Shown one piece after another: positions 45,963 to 58,427 of a stretch of 64,000 nucleotides of DNA. Made by a program: the position numbers and the translations under genes. This DNA is from Xiphydria camelus (taxonomy: Eukaryota; Arthropoda; Insecta; Hymenoptera; Xiphydriidae): assembly GCA_963678675.1 (NCBI GenBank), contig OY783198.1:26646684-26710683 (forward strand), given 5' to 3'. The notes beneath the pieces are model-generated. The model ran no database searches. It saw only the letters and a list, made by a program, of their open reading frames with translations, and was not told where the DNA came from. The stretch's first letter is position 1, and each line of letters starts with the position of its first letter.

Positions 45963-48780
45963 TGTACATAGGTATACTTGAAATATTCGACCGACGCATG
46001 TATATACGTACCTGTCTAGATACTCGTACAAACAGACTCGATAAACTGCGACGATATCTATGATTATTATTCGTCCAAATATTGGCGAACGTCGCGGCTC
46101 TCGCTCGGTGTCGTTCACGTGCCCAACTTCCTTCGAATAACGAGATATCGTACACTCCCGTATCAAAGTAGATCGCGAAGAACGTGTTATTACTATACCG
46201 ATACACTCACCGGACCAATTTCGATTTCCGAGCTCGCTCGTTTGCTCGTAATTTTTTTGCCACGCGCGCCCGGCTATTTATTTTTATTCCCCGGCCGTTC
46301 GCGCATCGCGGAAAATGAATTTACGTACGACGAGGCGAATCCTGCCGTGTTTCGAACGACTACGCCGCGGGCTCGGAGAAAGAATTATTTTACCGAGATT
46401 CTCTCCCGGGGAAATGCTAACCCGTTCCGCGTATCGCGTTTTTCTTTTTCCTGGTATTTCTCGGGTAGAGGAGCTGGAGGAGGGTTCTAACATTTTTACG
46501 CGCATCCCCCGAAAGCTGAGGTCGTATTTTAATCAGGGTAGGAAGAAATATTTTATTTGTTTGCTACAATTCTATTTTTTTATATTTATTTAATAGACAG
46601 TTATGCAATTTTGCAGTCTCAATGATGCATTTTTTCCATTTGTTAGTTTCTTTTTTTAATAAATCACTCGGAAGGACTGCGGTTCTTGTCGTAATTGTCG
46701 CACATCGATTTTCGTATAATTTTTTTTACGCGTGTCAGTCTCGCCGGAAGTAACTAAATACTTCCACCCCTGCGTGCGTGTGACCGCCGACAATACGTAG
46801 TTCCAATCAACCCACGTCCCTCTCCGCGTGCGTATGACAGTTTCGTTACGACGTTTGACTTCGTGGAATCCTTCGAGACGATACGAACGGGGCCCTACGT
46901 CGGGGATCGATTTTCATAATCGGTGAAACGAGGGCGATATTATCGGCACGTGAAAGCGCCGCATTTCGCCCTCTTATCTCAAACGCGTCACGCCACGTAC
47001 GTCGAGCGGGGGAGTAGCGGCGGGTCTTTGGTCTATACGCGCGTGGCTCGCGATGACAGATTACGTCCGTCAGTTTTATGAGCTTTTTGTCATTTCTGAC
47101 GAATTGAAATCCTCGTCGGTGACTAAAAGGCCCGGGGGGCGGGGCTTTTGCGAGAACAAAGCTAAAAGACGCGCAAGATTTTCTCCCTCGCTGAATCTCG
47201 CCGCTTTTACATCCACTTTGATTGCAGTTCGTGCACATTTCTCCGCAGAAATATTAAAAATCGAGGAAAATCGATTATTTGAAGTCACATCGGAAACCCG
47301 CTCACTTTGCGAATCAAGGCGATCGCGCGGAGACGCACGTTGCTTCAAACGCCACGCTACATTTTACTCGGTTTTTCATCGCAGCATATTTTTCGTAATT
47401 GTTCATTCGCACCTTCGCATCACCGGGGTTCGATAAATTATTATTCGTCAATTCACCGATCGCTGCCCCATTTATTACTCTATATTCTCGACGTGTACCA
47501 ATCGCCATTAGTATTAATCGAGCGCAGCGAAAACGCGTCGCAACAGCGATCATATTTAATGTATTCGCAATGGCTCGGTATTTGACCTTGACCTTGTCTT
47601 ACCTCGCAGCAGCCATGCGACGGTCTTTCGTCACCCTGCGCGTGTCACGTGTCCAATCGTTGCACTCCCGTCTCGTCCGCGGGTAACGCCGATTATAACA
47701 ATAAGAGGATAACACGACAACAGTAACAATAACACAAACACAGTGACGCTCCTCAACGACGAGGACTTTACATAATTTGGCACATTTTTCTTTCCTCGAC
47801 GCTCCCGCGGCTTCGGTACCCTCAACGAAAATGCGCGTAATAATCTCGCGAGAAACTAACGGGGCGTCCCGATGACGCACTTTGCCGGTCGCGTGGCGTC
47901 GCGCGGTCGTATATAATCGTCGCGGCGTCGGCCTCTTCGAGATATCGATAGCTCCGCAATCGCGTCGCGTGCAACGTCGATCTGAGGGCGTCGCGCGGCG
48001 TCGCGGCGCCCGACGACTCGCGGAAGGTGGGGATGGAGCGTCAGACGCAGGATCGTACTCACGCGTCGGTCGATCGAGTCGAGGGACGGTGTTACGTACT
48101 CGGGGGAAAAATGTATACGTCGATTGTGTGTGTGTGTGTGTAATTGAAATTGAAATTAGGGTGGGTTATAGCTTTTCGTATTGGGATCATTCGAAGGACT
48201 AGACGTAAAAGAAATTCGAATGCATCGATAACGCTTTCCCTGCAATCGTGGCGGCCGCTCGCCCGATCAGCTGATCTCACCTCGACGATTCTCTTCGATG
48301 TATCTCGAAAGATACACTTACACCGAACGCAGCTTCGTCGTTATTCGCTTTCTCAGACGTGACGAAGCGCGCATATCCAATTCGTAACGACAGCGTTTCC
48401 TGGAAGAGGTCGGGAAGAGGACGAGCCGTCGACAATGGCGGCCACACTCGCTATTATCCTCGATCCACTCTCGATCGAAGGGAATTCGACGCGGGAAATA
48501 AGCTCAACTCACTCCCCTTCTCTCTCTCCGTTCCCCCCTCACTCTCTCTCTCTTTCTTTCACTCCCCGCGCCTTACGGCCCTGGCCGTCGCGAAGTTTCC
48601 CGAAACACGCCGAGAGGTGCCGAAGCTTTGTCTCGAGGCGAGCCCGCACGAATAGTCGAATGGGCGCTTGCGCTTATTCAGTACGCAAGAGCTGCTCGGC
48701 CGGTCTAGCGGGGTGATGCGGCGGCGTCGAGGAGAGGTAGGCGCGGGGGTGGCGAATATTGACGTGTCGCAGGCAAGCCA

Positions 48781-48791
48781 GGGGGGGGGGG
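48781..48791. repeat. G11 homopolymer
   Basis: Eleven consecutive G. Confidence 0.95.
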
Positions 48792-48909
48792 TGGTTCGGC
48801 AGGGTTAGCAGGTGGCAGGCCGGACGAGCTTAGCGAGGCCAAGGGCTCCTGGGTGAGCGCGGTGGTGTAGAGGGTGAGTGATCAGGGGTTTGAGGCGCGA
48901 GGGAAACGA

Positions 48910-48930
48910 AAGAGAGAGAGAGAGAGAGAG
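48910..48930. repeat. (GA)n microsatellite
   Basis: About 10 GA units. Confidence 0.9.
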
Positions 48931-49718
48931 TGGGAGAGGAGACGGGCGAGAGTGAGCGCGATCTCTCTCGGACTCGAGAAAAATCAACCCCCCGCGGAGC
49001 GGGGCATAATAAAGGGCGCGAGCCGAGCGGGATAAGGCGAACTTTGCCGTCTTAATTTATCGCGTTGTCCTCGGCATCTCGGGCAAAATCGTTCGAGCCA
49101 GATCTCTCTTTCTCGACAGATATCCCCGCCGGAGAGGGTGGTGGAACTTTTCGATTAAAAGCCCTGTCCCTTTCCGAGCCGCCGGGACGCTTGAAAATGT
49201 TTCCCCCGCGCGACGCAAGAAAGGGAGCTTTTTTTCCTTTCGATCGGATTCGCGTCCCGCGTAAACGACGCGATTTCGAATTTCCCGGCTCGTTGCGCTT
49301 TTTACGAGTCGCGCGAGCGCGCGGGGAGACGAATTCCGGGAGCGCCCGCCCGCCCCGGTAGATCCGCGATGGTATCCGCAGTCACGCGCCCGGCGGTGCG
49401 CCAGAATGTCTTTGTTGCACACTCAATGGAATCCCAGTTTAACGCCTGGAGAAGAGAGCAATTTACGCGCGCGGTGGCCATTATTTTGCTTCCGCGTGAG
49501 ACAGACGAGACGCGAGTCGAGTCCTCGGAGGCACGCGCGCGTTGTAACGGCTACACGCGACGTTTAAGTAGTCGCTGCGGTGTCTAGTCGTTGGTCGCCG
49601 GTGCAGTTGAGTCGCGGTAATTCGAAAGCGCCTAAACGTCGCGCAGTAACGATCCTTGTTTAAGTACACGTGCGCAGCTTCGGAGGTAATTGCAGCTACT
49701 GAGTTTGGTCGAGCAATT

Positions 49719-49950
49719 CCCGAGTAGAAATTTTAATACCGGGTTTAAATACTAACCTTCAAAATTTGCAAACCCCAGTTTGCACTTAAACTTGGCGAAA
49801 ACGGACAAATTGGCCACCTGTAAGTTTAAACTAATGTTAAATCCTTCACGTCTTTGTATAGGCTCAGATGTTAGTTTGGACCCACAAGTGGCTAATTTGT
49901 CTGCTTTCGCCAAGTTTAGGTTCAAATTGGTATTAAAATTTCGACACGGG
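49719..49950. mobile_element. F3 MITE copy 2
   Basis: Left end CCCGAGTAGAAATTTTAATA, right end the complement finishing AAAATTTCGACACGGG, with TT on both sides. Shares the inner GGCCAC(C/T)TGTA / ACAAGTGGC pair and the AACTTGGCGAAA / TTTCGCCAAGTT pair with 41279. 232 bp. Confidence 0.85.
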
Positions 49951-50574
49951 TTGAAGATTATAGATTTTCTTCGGGGAATACTTTCTAATTCGAATTACTT
50001 TGACGAATCATCTTCGTTATAACGAACAGCGAATCGACATAAAACTTATCAAGCCGCTGAAATTGATACCAAAATCGCGAAATCCCATTTATTTCCGCCG
50101 CGTCGAATAACGAATCAACACGTAATTCGTTTACGAGTCTGAAACAAAACTCACGCCGCTGCTTGACTGCGGAATGGCAAATCCGAAGAGTCATATAAAA
50201 CTCAAAGGCGTGCAGTCATTCGGATCACGGATGTCTTCGTGTTTCTTTGAAATTGCACGCAAAAGAGAAGAAACTTTTTTCCCTCTCGGAACTTGGCGCC
50301 CGCGCAGGGATGTTTTTCATTTACTCCTCTGCGAAGCTGCATACACGTATAAATACACACATCTCCGAGTACCGTCTCCGCGCACCTATACGCGTACTCG
50401 CTCCAAATTAACCTGATTTTTATCATTCTAAATACACGACGTTGCGACACGATTGCAGCCTGCTACAACAGTCCGCTGCATTCCATGCCGTTTGGACGGA
50501 ATTCTAGTCACTTGTTTCACAATTACGCGCGCCACGGTAAACCCATACATCGTCAGTGTATAAAGCGTCTTGCA
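49951..50574. other. Unique DNA, no feature seen
   Basis: Nothing recognisable. Confidence 0.4.
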
Positions 50575-50834
50575 CACCGAGACAAATAATTAGGTTAAAA
50601 TGACAAAACGCGTGTACTTAAACGCGTTTAGTTATTCGTACGAAAATATTGATCAGTTGCACCAAATATCTAGTTATTACAACGAAATATTTAATTATTT
50701 CAACCAAACTTTTAGTTATTCCGACCAAAGTGGTGAGTCTAACCGAACAGATGGAGGATCCTATTTCACCGGACGGTTTGTTCATCGTCTCCAGAATTTT
50801 GGTTTGACTGACCAAGTAATTTTTCTAAGCCAAC
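50575..50834. mobile_element. Tc1/mariner-type MITE, 21-bp-repeat subfamily copy 4
   Basis: Left end CACCGAGACAAATAATTAGG, right end near CAAGTAATTTTTCTAAGCC. Units AGTTATTACAACGAAATATTT, AATTATTTCAACCAAACTTTT and AGTTATTCCGACCAAAG follow one another at a 21-bp period; the in-frame peptide they give is a by-product. Confidence 0.8.
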
Positions 50835-51499
50835 GGGATCTTTAGCTCCGGCACACCCGTGCTACAAATGCCACTGAGAAATTGGTCTGTACCCTCGCAC
50901 TCGTTAGTCGCGCGCGAACAGCGTTGGAAAACTTTTCCATCCCGAGGCGAAATTTCTATATTCACTTTGACACTGAACACCCTGCTAGTTTCCCTTGCGC
51001 TAGCAGTGTCTTCAGTGTCAAAGTAGTGTTCATGTCCATGTGAAAATGACACTGACTTTGACACTGCTGACCCTACATAATTCCATTTTCGGTAGTAGCA
51101 GGGTCAAGTCAGTGTCTTTGAACGCAAACTTTCTATACTCATTTTGACACTGGTGACCCTGCTATTCAGGGTCTTCAGCGTGGTTAGCAGGTAGCTGAAA
51201 TTCAGGGTATTCAGGTTGGAAATAGGGTTTTCTTAAATATGTATGCGATCTATGTAAACTCCACAGAAAGTATAGGACTAGAATTTTGCTACTTCAAATT
51301 GTTGCAGTGCCTTGATAATTTCTTCCTTATGATACAAATAAAAATAATTTTGTTACCGAATTTTTTAAACATTATTTAACAGATCTATGAAGTAGTTCTA
51401 TACTTTTTGCAGAGTCTATCGACTGCATACATTTTTAATACAGAAGTTTACAACATGATGAATATCATTTAAAAGTTAATTATATTATAAATATATATT

Positions 51500-51660
51500 C
51501 ACATAATATGTATAGTTATATAATTGCAATATGATATTTATAGTATTTATAATACATATTCATATTATTTATAATTATATAGTAATAACGTAATATTTAT
51601 AGTATTTGTAATATATATTCATAATATTTATAGTTATATAGTAATAATATAATTCAATAT
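51500..51660. repeat. AT-only tandem repeat, period about 60 bp
   Basis: ATATTTATAGTATTTATAAT-like words recur near 51534 and 51593, with related sequence before and after. Located inside F2. Confidence 0.65.
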
Positions 51661-51842
51661 CATAAAATAAAAAAATCTGCAATATACAAAATTGATTTTC
51701 ACTTGACTAACATTTTTAGAACTATTTCCGGTTGTTGTTGATGTAGCAACTACTGAAACTGCTGCAGCAACGTTTCTAGAATACATCATTTTAATTCGCA
51801 ATCATATTACTGCATGTAAGTGATTAAAGCTTTAAAATTGAT

Positions 51843-52055
51843 TTACTTACCAAGCAATCCTTTGAATAATTTCGGATTTACTCCAGGTCGGGACGTTCTT
51901 TTTATTAGATGCCTCTCCGCGTTCGATGGCCGTCCTACTTTTGATTTTCCCGCTTCCTCTTTTCTTCCCGGTTTCACTCGCCCGCGATCCTCCTTATCGA
52001 CCATCATTTCTCTTCGCTGAATACTTCCTACCTTACCTACTCCCCGCTTGACCAT
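51843..52055 (-). CDS. Basic open frame with AT-hook-like motif inside F2 (function unknown)
   Basis: A 70-residue frame, over a quarter Lys/Arg. KSKVGRPSNAER (residues 37-48) carries a GRP core with flanking basic residues, comparable to KRRKGRPRSANR in F4 (18509-18922). The frame ends at a GTAAGT that would serve as a 5' splice site, and upstream sequence in the same frame is also very basic, interrupted by a stop just before the start. It may be a decayed exon of a transposon-encoded DNA-binding protein or of a retrotransposon ORF1. No enzyme domain is seen. Confidence 0.3.
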   Translation of the reverse strand: MVKRGVGKVGSIQRREMMVDKEDRGRVKPGRKEEAGKSKVGRPSNAERHLIKRTSRPGVNPKLFKGLLGK

Positions 52056-52432
52056 CTGATCTAACCTCCTAAACTTGCCCTAACCTCTATCTTTCCCCCG
52101 CTTTCCTTTTCCGTAATTTCTGCCTTTCTTCCTCTTCCCGCACTTATCTATTATCTTATCAGGTGCCTATCTATCTTTCCTTCACGCTTGCCTCATTTTT
52201 CGGCTTCCCTATACCTATATTCACTTATTTCTTCGCTTTTCACTCACTCCCTCTCACACGTCAACCGCATGCTTCCACTACCGCTAACCAAGTCTTAAAA
52301 TAAGAATTCTTTTGTCAACATTTTTCTAAATTTGTTATTATATCTTTTGATAAATATTCTTGCATAGACGCAAATCATCCTACATTAATTGATTGTCTTT
52401 GATTTACTATAATATGTGCTTTTTAATATATG

Positions 52433-52693
52433 CTGTATAGAAGTAAAAGGTATTGAAATTCAAAATTACGAGTAAAAAACTTATATTTCAAGAACTTAGA
52501 GAAATTGTTAGAGTTTCGGACTTAGAATATTTTCAACATGACGAACGAGACAGAAAAATGTCGGTCTCCTGCATGTAGGGACTTGAAAATAATAAATTTT
52601 CTAAGTCCGAAAAACTGACAATTTTTCTAAGTTCTTAAAATATAAGTTTTTTATTCATAATTTTGAATTTCAATACCTTTTGCTTCTATGCAG
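52433..52693. mobile_element. Palindromic MITE nested in F2
   Basis: Arms of about 100 bp begin CTGTATAGAAGTAAAAGGTA on the left, mirrored by TACCTTTTGCTTCTATGCAG on the right. They match at most positions. The small loop includes GACGAACGAGACAG. Non-coding; single copy in the window. Confidence 0.85.
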
Positions 52694-53158
52694 TAAAGGG
52701 GCTCTGGCGTGTGTTCAGCGTGAAGTAAAAATCATAGAGAGGCATAGCAGTGTGTTCAGTGTCAAAATGAATATAAAATCTTCGACTTGGGTAAGAGCAG
52801 TGTGTTCAGGGTCTAAATGAGTATGAAAATAAAATTTCCGGTTGAACCTTATTCGACACTGACGACCCTTCTATTGGTTAGAATGAAAGAATGTAGCGTA
52901 GTCAGGGTGAAAGCAGCGCCGAAACAGTGTGTTCAGGGTGAAGTAAGGGTCATAGAGGGGCATAGTAGTGTCTTCAGTGTCAAAGTAGTGTTCATGTCCA
53001 TGTGAAAATGACACTGACTTAGACACTGCTGACCCTACGTAATTCCATTTTCGGTAGTAGCAGGGTGAAAGCAGCGTCGAAACAGTGTGTTCAGGGTGAA
53101 GTAAGGGTCATAGCAGGGTATTCAGTGTCAAAATGAATATAGAAATTTCGCCTCGGGA

Positions 53159-56100
53159 TTTCTTAGCGGGAGATGCCGCGCGCGCTTTGTGGAGCTAAAA
53201 CGGGGTGAAACTCGACGAGGGAAATGGAAAGGGCATGCGAGGACTTCAGGCATCCGGTTATACCAATCGGCCGCAGCACGCACACACCGCTGTAATAAAT
53301 AAACTTCGAAACTCGAACATTAAGGAAATCGGCCGTTTGCCGATCGTTCATCGCGGCCCACCCCTCGCTGGCGGTCGGGAAGTCCGACTTATCCCTTCCG
53401 CCGAAAACCCCTTCGTCCCGAGAGGGGTTGGAAAACAATGGATCGCGCACAACGGAGGCGTATCGAACCCGTATACGAACACGGAAAGAGCAAGAAGATG
53501 CTCCGCTCGAAGGCCGCGCGAGTTCGCGACTTCTGTTTTCTTAGGACATCCTCCGGACGCGCCCCCGAGAGAGCACGTAACGATGTGTTTTCCTGCCGGG
53601 TATCGCGCCCCGGAAGCGGAAGCCGAGAGACTCGCGGAGGTTCGAGAAATCCTCCGCGCGAGCTTGAAAATTCGCGCAAACTACCTGTCAGCCGCAGCGG
53701 ATTTTCGGAACGCGCTATCAAAGACCCTCCCGGGCAATCCGACGGTGACGGATACGCCTCCCGTCAGTTTCGCGCGACCTAAATCATTCCTACTTCCATC
53801 CGGGTGGCTCGGCCCCCTTTCGCCTCATTTTCGTCGCGACTTTCATACGTTTACGGCGCGCGAATATACGCGGGGGCGTGTAGCGAGCAAAGCCTCGAAA
53901 TCCTTTTCTCGGCGGTGATTCGACTTTGGCATTGCGTGCGCATGAGAGTCGGACGGCGAATACCGTCGATAGGAGCGCGGCGCGTGGAAAAGTCCAACCG
54001 GATCCGTAGCGATTTCCCGCGGTGGTTTAGCCGCGGGAAACGGCTTTGTTTATCCACCGGAGTTTACCCATTTAGCTGCAGTCGACTTCCATTTAGCGTC
54101 TTCGTTGTCTTGTAAATAAAGCGGGACAACGGGAAAGTGCGCGCCGCGGGTTTATTTATCTCTGAAATAACTCAACCGAGCGGAATTCGAAGACTGCGTC
54201 CAGAAGGGGAGGGTGGCTCCTGGTTTTCGTCGAAGGCGAGTGTTACTTTTCATTAAGGCGCGGGGCAGACCTCGTGTGATGCGTGACGCGTTTCTGCTCA
54301 AGAAGAATAATTGATTTGCGCGTACTTAAAATTTTTCTTTCTCTATTTCTTCCAATTGGCAGCTTGCGAGGGAGTATTTTCAGATGAAAATTGAATATCG
54401 ATGGAAGGAAAATTATGTCGAGACCAAAAGAGATATCGTTCAGTATCATATTTATCGTATCAGTGTAATATTAGATAAAAATCCGATTAAACAAACAAGA
54501 TAGTTCACATGCTACTGTAAAGTTCCAATAAAAATGTTGTCGGTCTCATTTTAATTCACCGACGAGGACTTCTCGCCACTTCATTTTTCGAAACGCACCC
54601 CACCCCTCGAGCCAGCGCATTTTTTCCGCCACACCCCAGCGAGCGACAGCTCCACTCGAGCTCGAGGTCCATTACGAGTTTTTCTTCCGGAATGGAACGT
54701 TCATCTTCGGTCGAATAATCACGGGCTTTTAAGTGGTCCACGTGGCCGACCCACCCTCTTCCATTTACCGGCTCGTAAAGTCCAAAGTATGGGTTGAAAA
54801 TTCAACACGTGTAATCCCAATTATCGCCGCTGAATATGTAGATTCGCGTTTCTCGCGTGCCTCGCTTGATGTTTAGAGGGATCGGCGAGGGTGAGCGGCG
54901 GGGGGCCTACCCCGCTCTGCCAAATCCGAAAGGTCGGTCTGCCATAAGCCGCGGGGTCGTAGGAAGGGATGATAAAAGCGGGCTCCCGGGTGAAATTATA
55001 TACCACGTGACGACGATTCTCTCTCGGTTCCGTCTCCGTGAATCGTGCCGAGCTGTTAATTGAACCTTCGGAGCTTCAGAGAGAGTGCCACGATTTAACC
55101 GGGCAAAGTACTTCCGTATTCGAGATAAGGTTTCCTTTGTCATCGGCACAGAAATACATATTATACATAAATATACGCTACATCAATTTTAGAGACGGCT
55201 CGAAAGGAATTGTGAAAAAAGAAAATTAAATTCGTCACACGCAACCTTATCTTCCGTCGTATTGTATATATTAACGCGAGTAACAAATTTCAATTACGGC
55301 AGGTGTTTAAGGCTCCAAAGTCTCGCGATTGAGGAGAGGCCACGCCCTCCCCTCGATCGTCCTTATACACCCACCTATTACACACCGTAATACAGATAGA
55401 GCCGTCGACGACGACGACGACGGATCGTAAAGACGCGAATTAACGACGAACCGCCGTGTATTTACCCTTCAGCGATAACAGCGCTATCATTAGCGGCCTC
55501 GTAATATCTACATTGAATTCCCTCTCACCTACTTATCGCGTATCAAATTCCCAGCGACGGCTCTCGACTGACACCCCAATAGCCACGAGGTCGAGCCCGT
55601 TGGCTCTGCCGATCCCCTGACCTCTTCGCACCTGAGCCAGACAAAAAAACCGTCGTCGTCGCGGAGTCGTCGCTGCACGCACGGAATAATCAATGTTTTC
55701 CACTCGATTTCACCGCGCGCGAAACTCCGTCTCCGTCCCGTTCGTTAACTCATTGGCGAGGAATGTATGCGGGCCGCATGCGGCGGCGGCGGCGGCAGAC
55801 GGGCCTCCTCTCACGGTGGTCCGCGCGGCCCGGCTCGCCCCCACGAAAATGGAGTAAAAGGAGGAAGAAAGGGTAGACGGATAGCGAAGTGCCCCGAGCC
55901 GAACCGGCGTGCATGGGCGTTGAGAGCAAATAAACTCGGACAGGGTCGCGCGGAGGGACTCGAGAATCCCGGGGTGCGAGGGAGACTGCGGGGGATGGGG
56001 AGAGAGCGAGAGAGAGAGAGAGAGAGAGACACTCGGGGAAGCTGCTACCAGAAGAATTAGCGAGTCACCAGACCGTGCCCCGTAGAACGTTGTGCGCGGT

Positions 56101-56473
56101 GGAGTCCATCCGGTCGCCGGTAGCGCCCCACCTCGCGTACAGTCGATGTATGGCCCGGTTCAGTGGATGCGCGATAGCGCAGCGCGGAGTTGAGCTCTCG
56201 TAGGTGCGGAGTTGCGGCTCGAGATTAATCGTTGTGACGCGCGAGGGTGTCGTATGCCGTGCGAGGTACATCCTCTGAATTCCGTTGGAAAATTTCTCCT
56301 GCACCGTGAAAACTAATTTGCCGATCTGAGCAACAACCGTCGATATGAATAGTTTAACTCGAGTCGAACATACTGTCGTTGTATCAAGTATACCTATGTT
56401 ATTCGAATCAAGTGCGAGTCGGTGTAGATGCGTTCATCAATTCATTGAACGTACACTTTGAAACACAAGAGCT
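53159..56473. other. CpG-rich unique DNA, no gene recognised
   Basis: The 237-codon plus-strand frame 53205-53918 has no recognisable domain and overlaps other open frames. Short tracts: (CGG)n at 55781-55796 and (GA)n at 56000-56029. Confidence 0.35.
56000..56029. repeat. (GA)n microsatellite
   Basis: GA dinucleotides with one interruption. Confidence 0.9.
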
Positions 56474-56999
56474 CACCTGGGGTGTATCCCACACCCTAGT
56501 TAAAAATTAACGTTTTCTTAGTGAAAAATTGAAATTTTTTAATACTCTTTTTTTCCATTTTAAAGCTTGAGATATCGCCTAATGATCTCAACATTAAAAA
56601 AAAATAAATTTCGTAATTTTCTAATTGCAAATAAAACTCGAAGTCTCGGTTTTCAGATGCTCAGATCTCCCTGCCGATTTTTATTAAAAAATAGTATAAA
56701 TAATAGACTGAGGATAGTTATCATACTCTCGTTTTATTAACGAAGGACAAAATAACAAATTGGAACAAGTTTTATAGAAAAATATTACAATATTAATTTA
56801 ATTACAGATTGTTAAAAATCACTTTTTAACACTTTGCGACGTTCCGTCGGATAAACAAATCGGTTTTGTCTTGCGCTTTTCGTGCCAAATTCTTTAATCA
56901 AACGTCCTCGAAAGGTACTGAAAGTGCCAACCTCGAAAAAAAAACTCTAGGCGTGGCATGCAAAAAAAGGAGGCTGGGGTGTCGCCTACATCCCACGTG
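56474..56999. mobile_element. TIR element CACCTGGGGTGTA
   Basis: Left end CACCTGGGGTGTATCCCACA and right end the complement of CACGTGGGATGTAGGCGACA; 18 of the first 23 positions agree. 526 bp with an AT-rich interior unlike its flanks. No coding capacity. Superfamily not recognised; the target duplication is unclear (GAGC/AGC-like flanks). Confidence 0.65.
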
Positions 57000-57018
57000 A
57001 GCAACGAAGGGTTAACTA

Positions 57019-57095
57019 AACATGTTCTTGGCACTATTCATGTCAATGGTTACTTTTGGATCGGAAAGTTATTTTTCTCAGCGTTAGAGTACAGT
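57019..57095. mobile_element. Solo end of the 28234-type MITE
   Basis: TTCTTGGCACTATTC through to AGTTATTTTTCTCAGCG matches, in inverted orientation, one end of 28234-28435. Its partner end is missing. Confidence 0.55.
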
Positions 57096-58165
57096 GACTT
57101 TGTTACGTTCAAAAATCGAGGTATAAGAGCTCGGGTTGCATCAGTTGCATCCGAATCCAATCGGAAATAAATGAGAATTTTTCGTCTCCGCAACGCGAGA
57201 TCGATATAACATTTCTATCGAAGTCACTTCGAATTACATACGGTCGAAATACGCGAAACGAAACAATCGGGAGCGTTCCATTGTCGGTAACTTCCGACCC
57301 CGCTCGCCCCTAAGAGAATGTAACGTCGATGTACTCTCGGGTATCCAGCGAACCAGACTGTACGCGACGAGAGAGGCTCCCTCCCTCTCGCTCCTGCTCT
57401 CGGTACGTACCTACCTTGAGCAGCGGGAATGATGAAGCGACTATAACGACCAACCCCGAGAAACGATCCCAACGAGCCGTTACGTCCCTCGACCCTCCGA
57501 GGGCTCTCGAAAGTTCCTTGGAAATTCTTAAGCTTCATGACGGGGGGCGAGGGGGAGGCGAGAGGCGAATTAAACGCGCTCGACCTGTTACGCGTTGCCG
57601 ACACGCGCGATCGAGGCTACGGCGCAACGGGTGGAACGAACGATCCGAGAGTGTTCCTTTTTAATCATCCGAATTTTAATGAGCCGAGTCACCCTCCGCG
57701 CGCCCGAGATTCGCCTTCGCGGGCTTTCCTTAACGAGATCTTCGCGGGCGCCGGTGTTCTCTCATTTTTACGGGATTCGCTCGCCCGATTTTTCGGGGGG
57801 AAAAGGCGGCTGGACGCGCGCACCCTCGGCGGAATCCCTCGGTCCGCGGGTCTCGGAGTTTTATTTCGCGACGTTGCAACGTACAACGTATTTCCGTGAA
57901 CGCTCAAAAGGGCGGATCTCGCTCTATCGACGAACCGTCACCCCCCGGGTATCCGAATAAACGTCGGGCGCGTTTCCAAGGGACGTCTCTTTCGCCGTCG
58001 AAATATCACCCTGCCGATATGCACTTCGTCGCAACGACATTTCAACTGGGAAGTACGTATTGCGGGTCGACGAAGAAATTTCGATTCTTTAAATTGATTT
58101 TGCCAAGAAACGAGTAGTACTTATCGTTAAAGCGATTCGTATTACGTGAATTTTTATCTAGACTA
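57096..58165. other. CpG-rich unique DNA, no gene recognised
   Basis: Overlapping frames on both strands at 57220-57960. Nothing recognisable. Confidence 0.35.
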
Positions 58166-58427
58166 CACTGAGAAAACAATTTATCAATAGTTAATAAATG
58201 TAATTTCAATTACAGCGAGATAAATATTCCGTCAAGGCAAGAGAATGTACTTATGGTTATTATGAAAATATTTATTTAATTCAGTTGTGTAGTTGCCTCA
58301 AAGGATCAAATTGCGCCAAATAAATATCGTGTAATAATTAACGAATATTTACTTGGTCCGATAAAATGTTTATCTCGCCATGTTCAAACAAACATCTATC
58401 AACTATAAATAAATTGCCTTCTCGGTG
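58166..58427. mobile_element. Tc1/mariner-type MITE, 3905/40566 subfamily
   Basis: TIR CACTGAGAAAACAATTTATC left, ending AAATTGCCTTCTCGGTG right, with TA on both flanks. 262 bp. The best preserved member of its subfamily; non-coding. Confidence 0.85.

Larger units (their letters stand above)
45963..49718. other. CpG-rich unique DNA, no gene recognised
   Basis: Contains a G11 run (48781-48791), a (GA)n tract (48910-48930) and AT-rich patches at 46540-46740. Open frames overlap on both strands and none is recognisable. Confidence 0.35.
50941..53158. mobile_element. F2: 2.2-kb CCC-type element with subterminal repeat arrays
   Basis: TIR CCCGAGGCGAAATTTCTATA left, mirrored at the right end (TATAGAAATTTCGCCTCGGG), with AT on both sides. 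The inverted repeat runs about 40 bp, to GACACTGAA. Next to each end (50960-51220 and 52700-53150) are many copies of (A/G)GTGTTCAGGGT and CACTGA(C/A)CCT-like words, sometimes as longer duplicated blocks, as in subterminal transposase-binding arrays. The middle holds an AT-rich 60-bp tandem repeat (about 51500-51660), a basic open frame (51843-52055, minus) and a nested palindrome (52433-52693). No transposase domain is visible, so this copy is probably non-autonomous or gutted. Confidence 0.85.

Noticed and set aside
50600..50845. 81-codon frame similar to the one at 12401
   Set aside because: Similarity comes from shared MITE sequence; non-coding transposon.
53205..53918. 237-codon plus-strand open frame
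   Set aside because: No recognisable motif; two other frames are open over the same bases on both strands.
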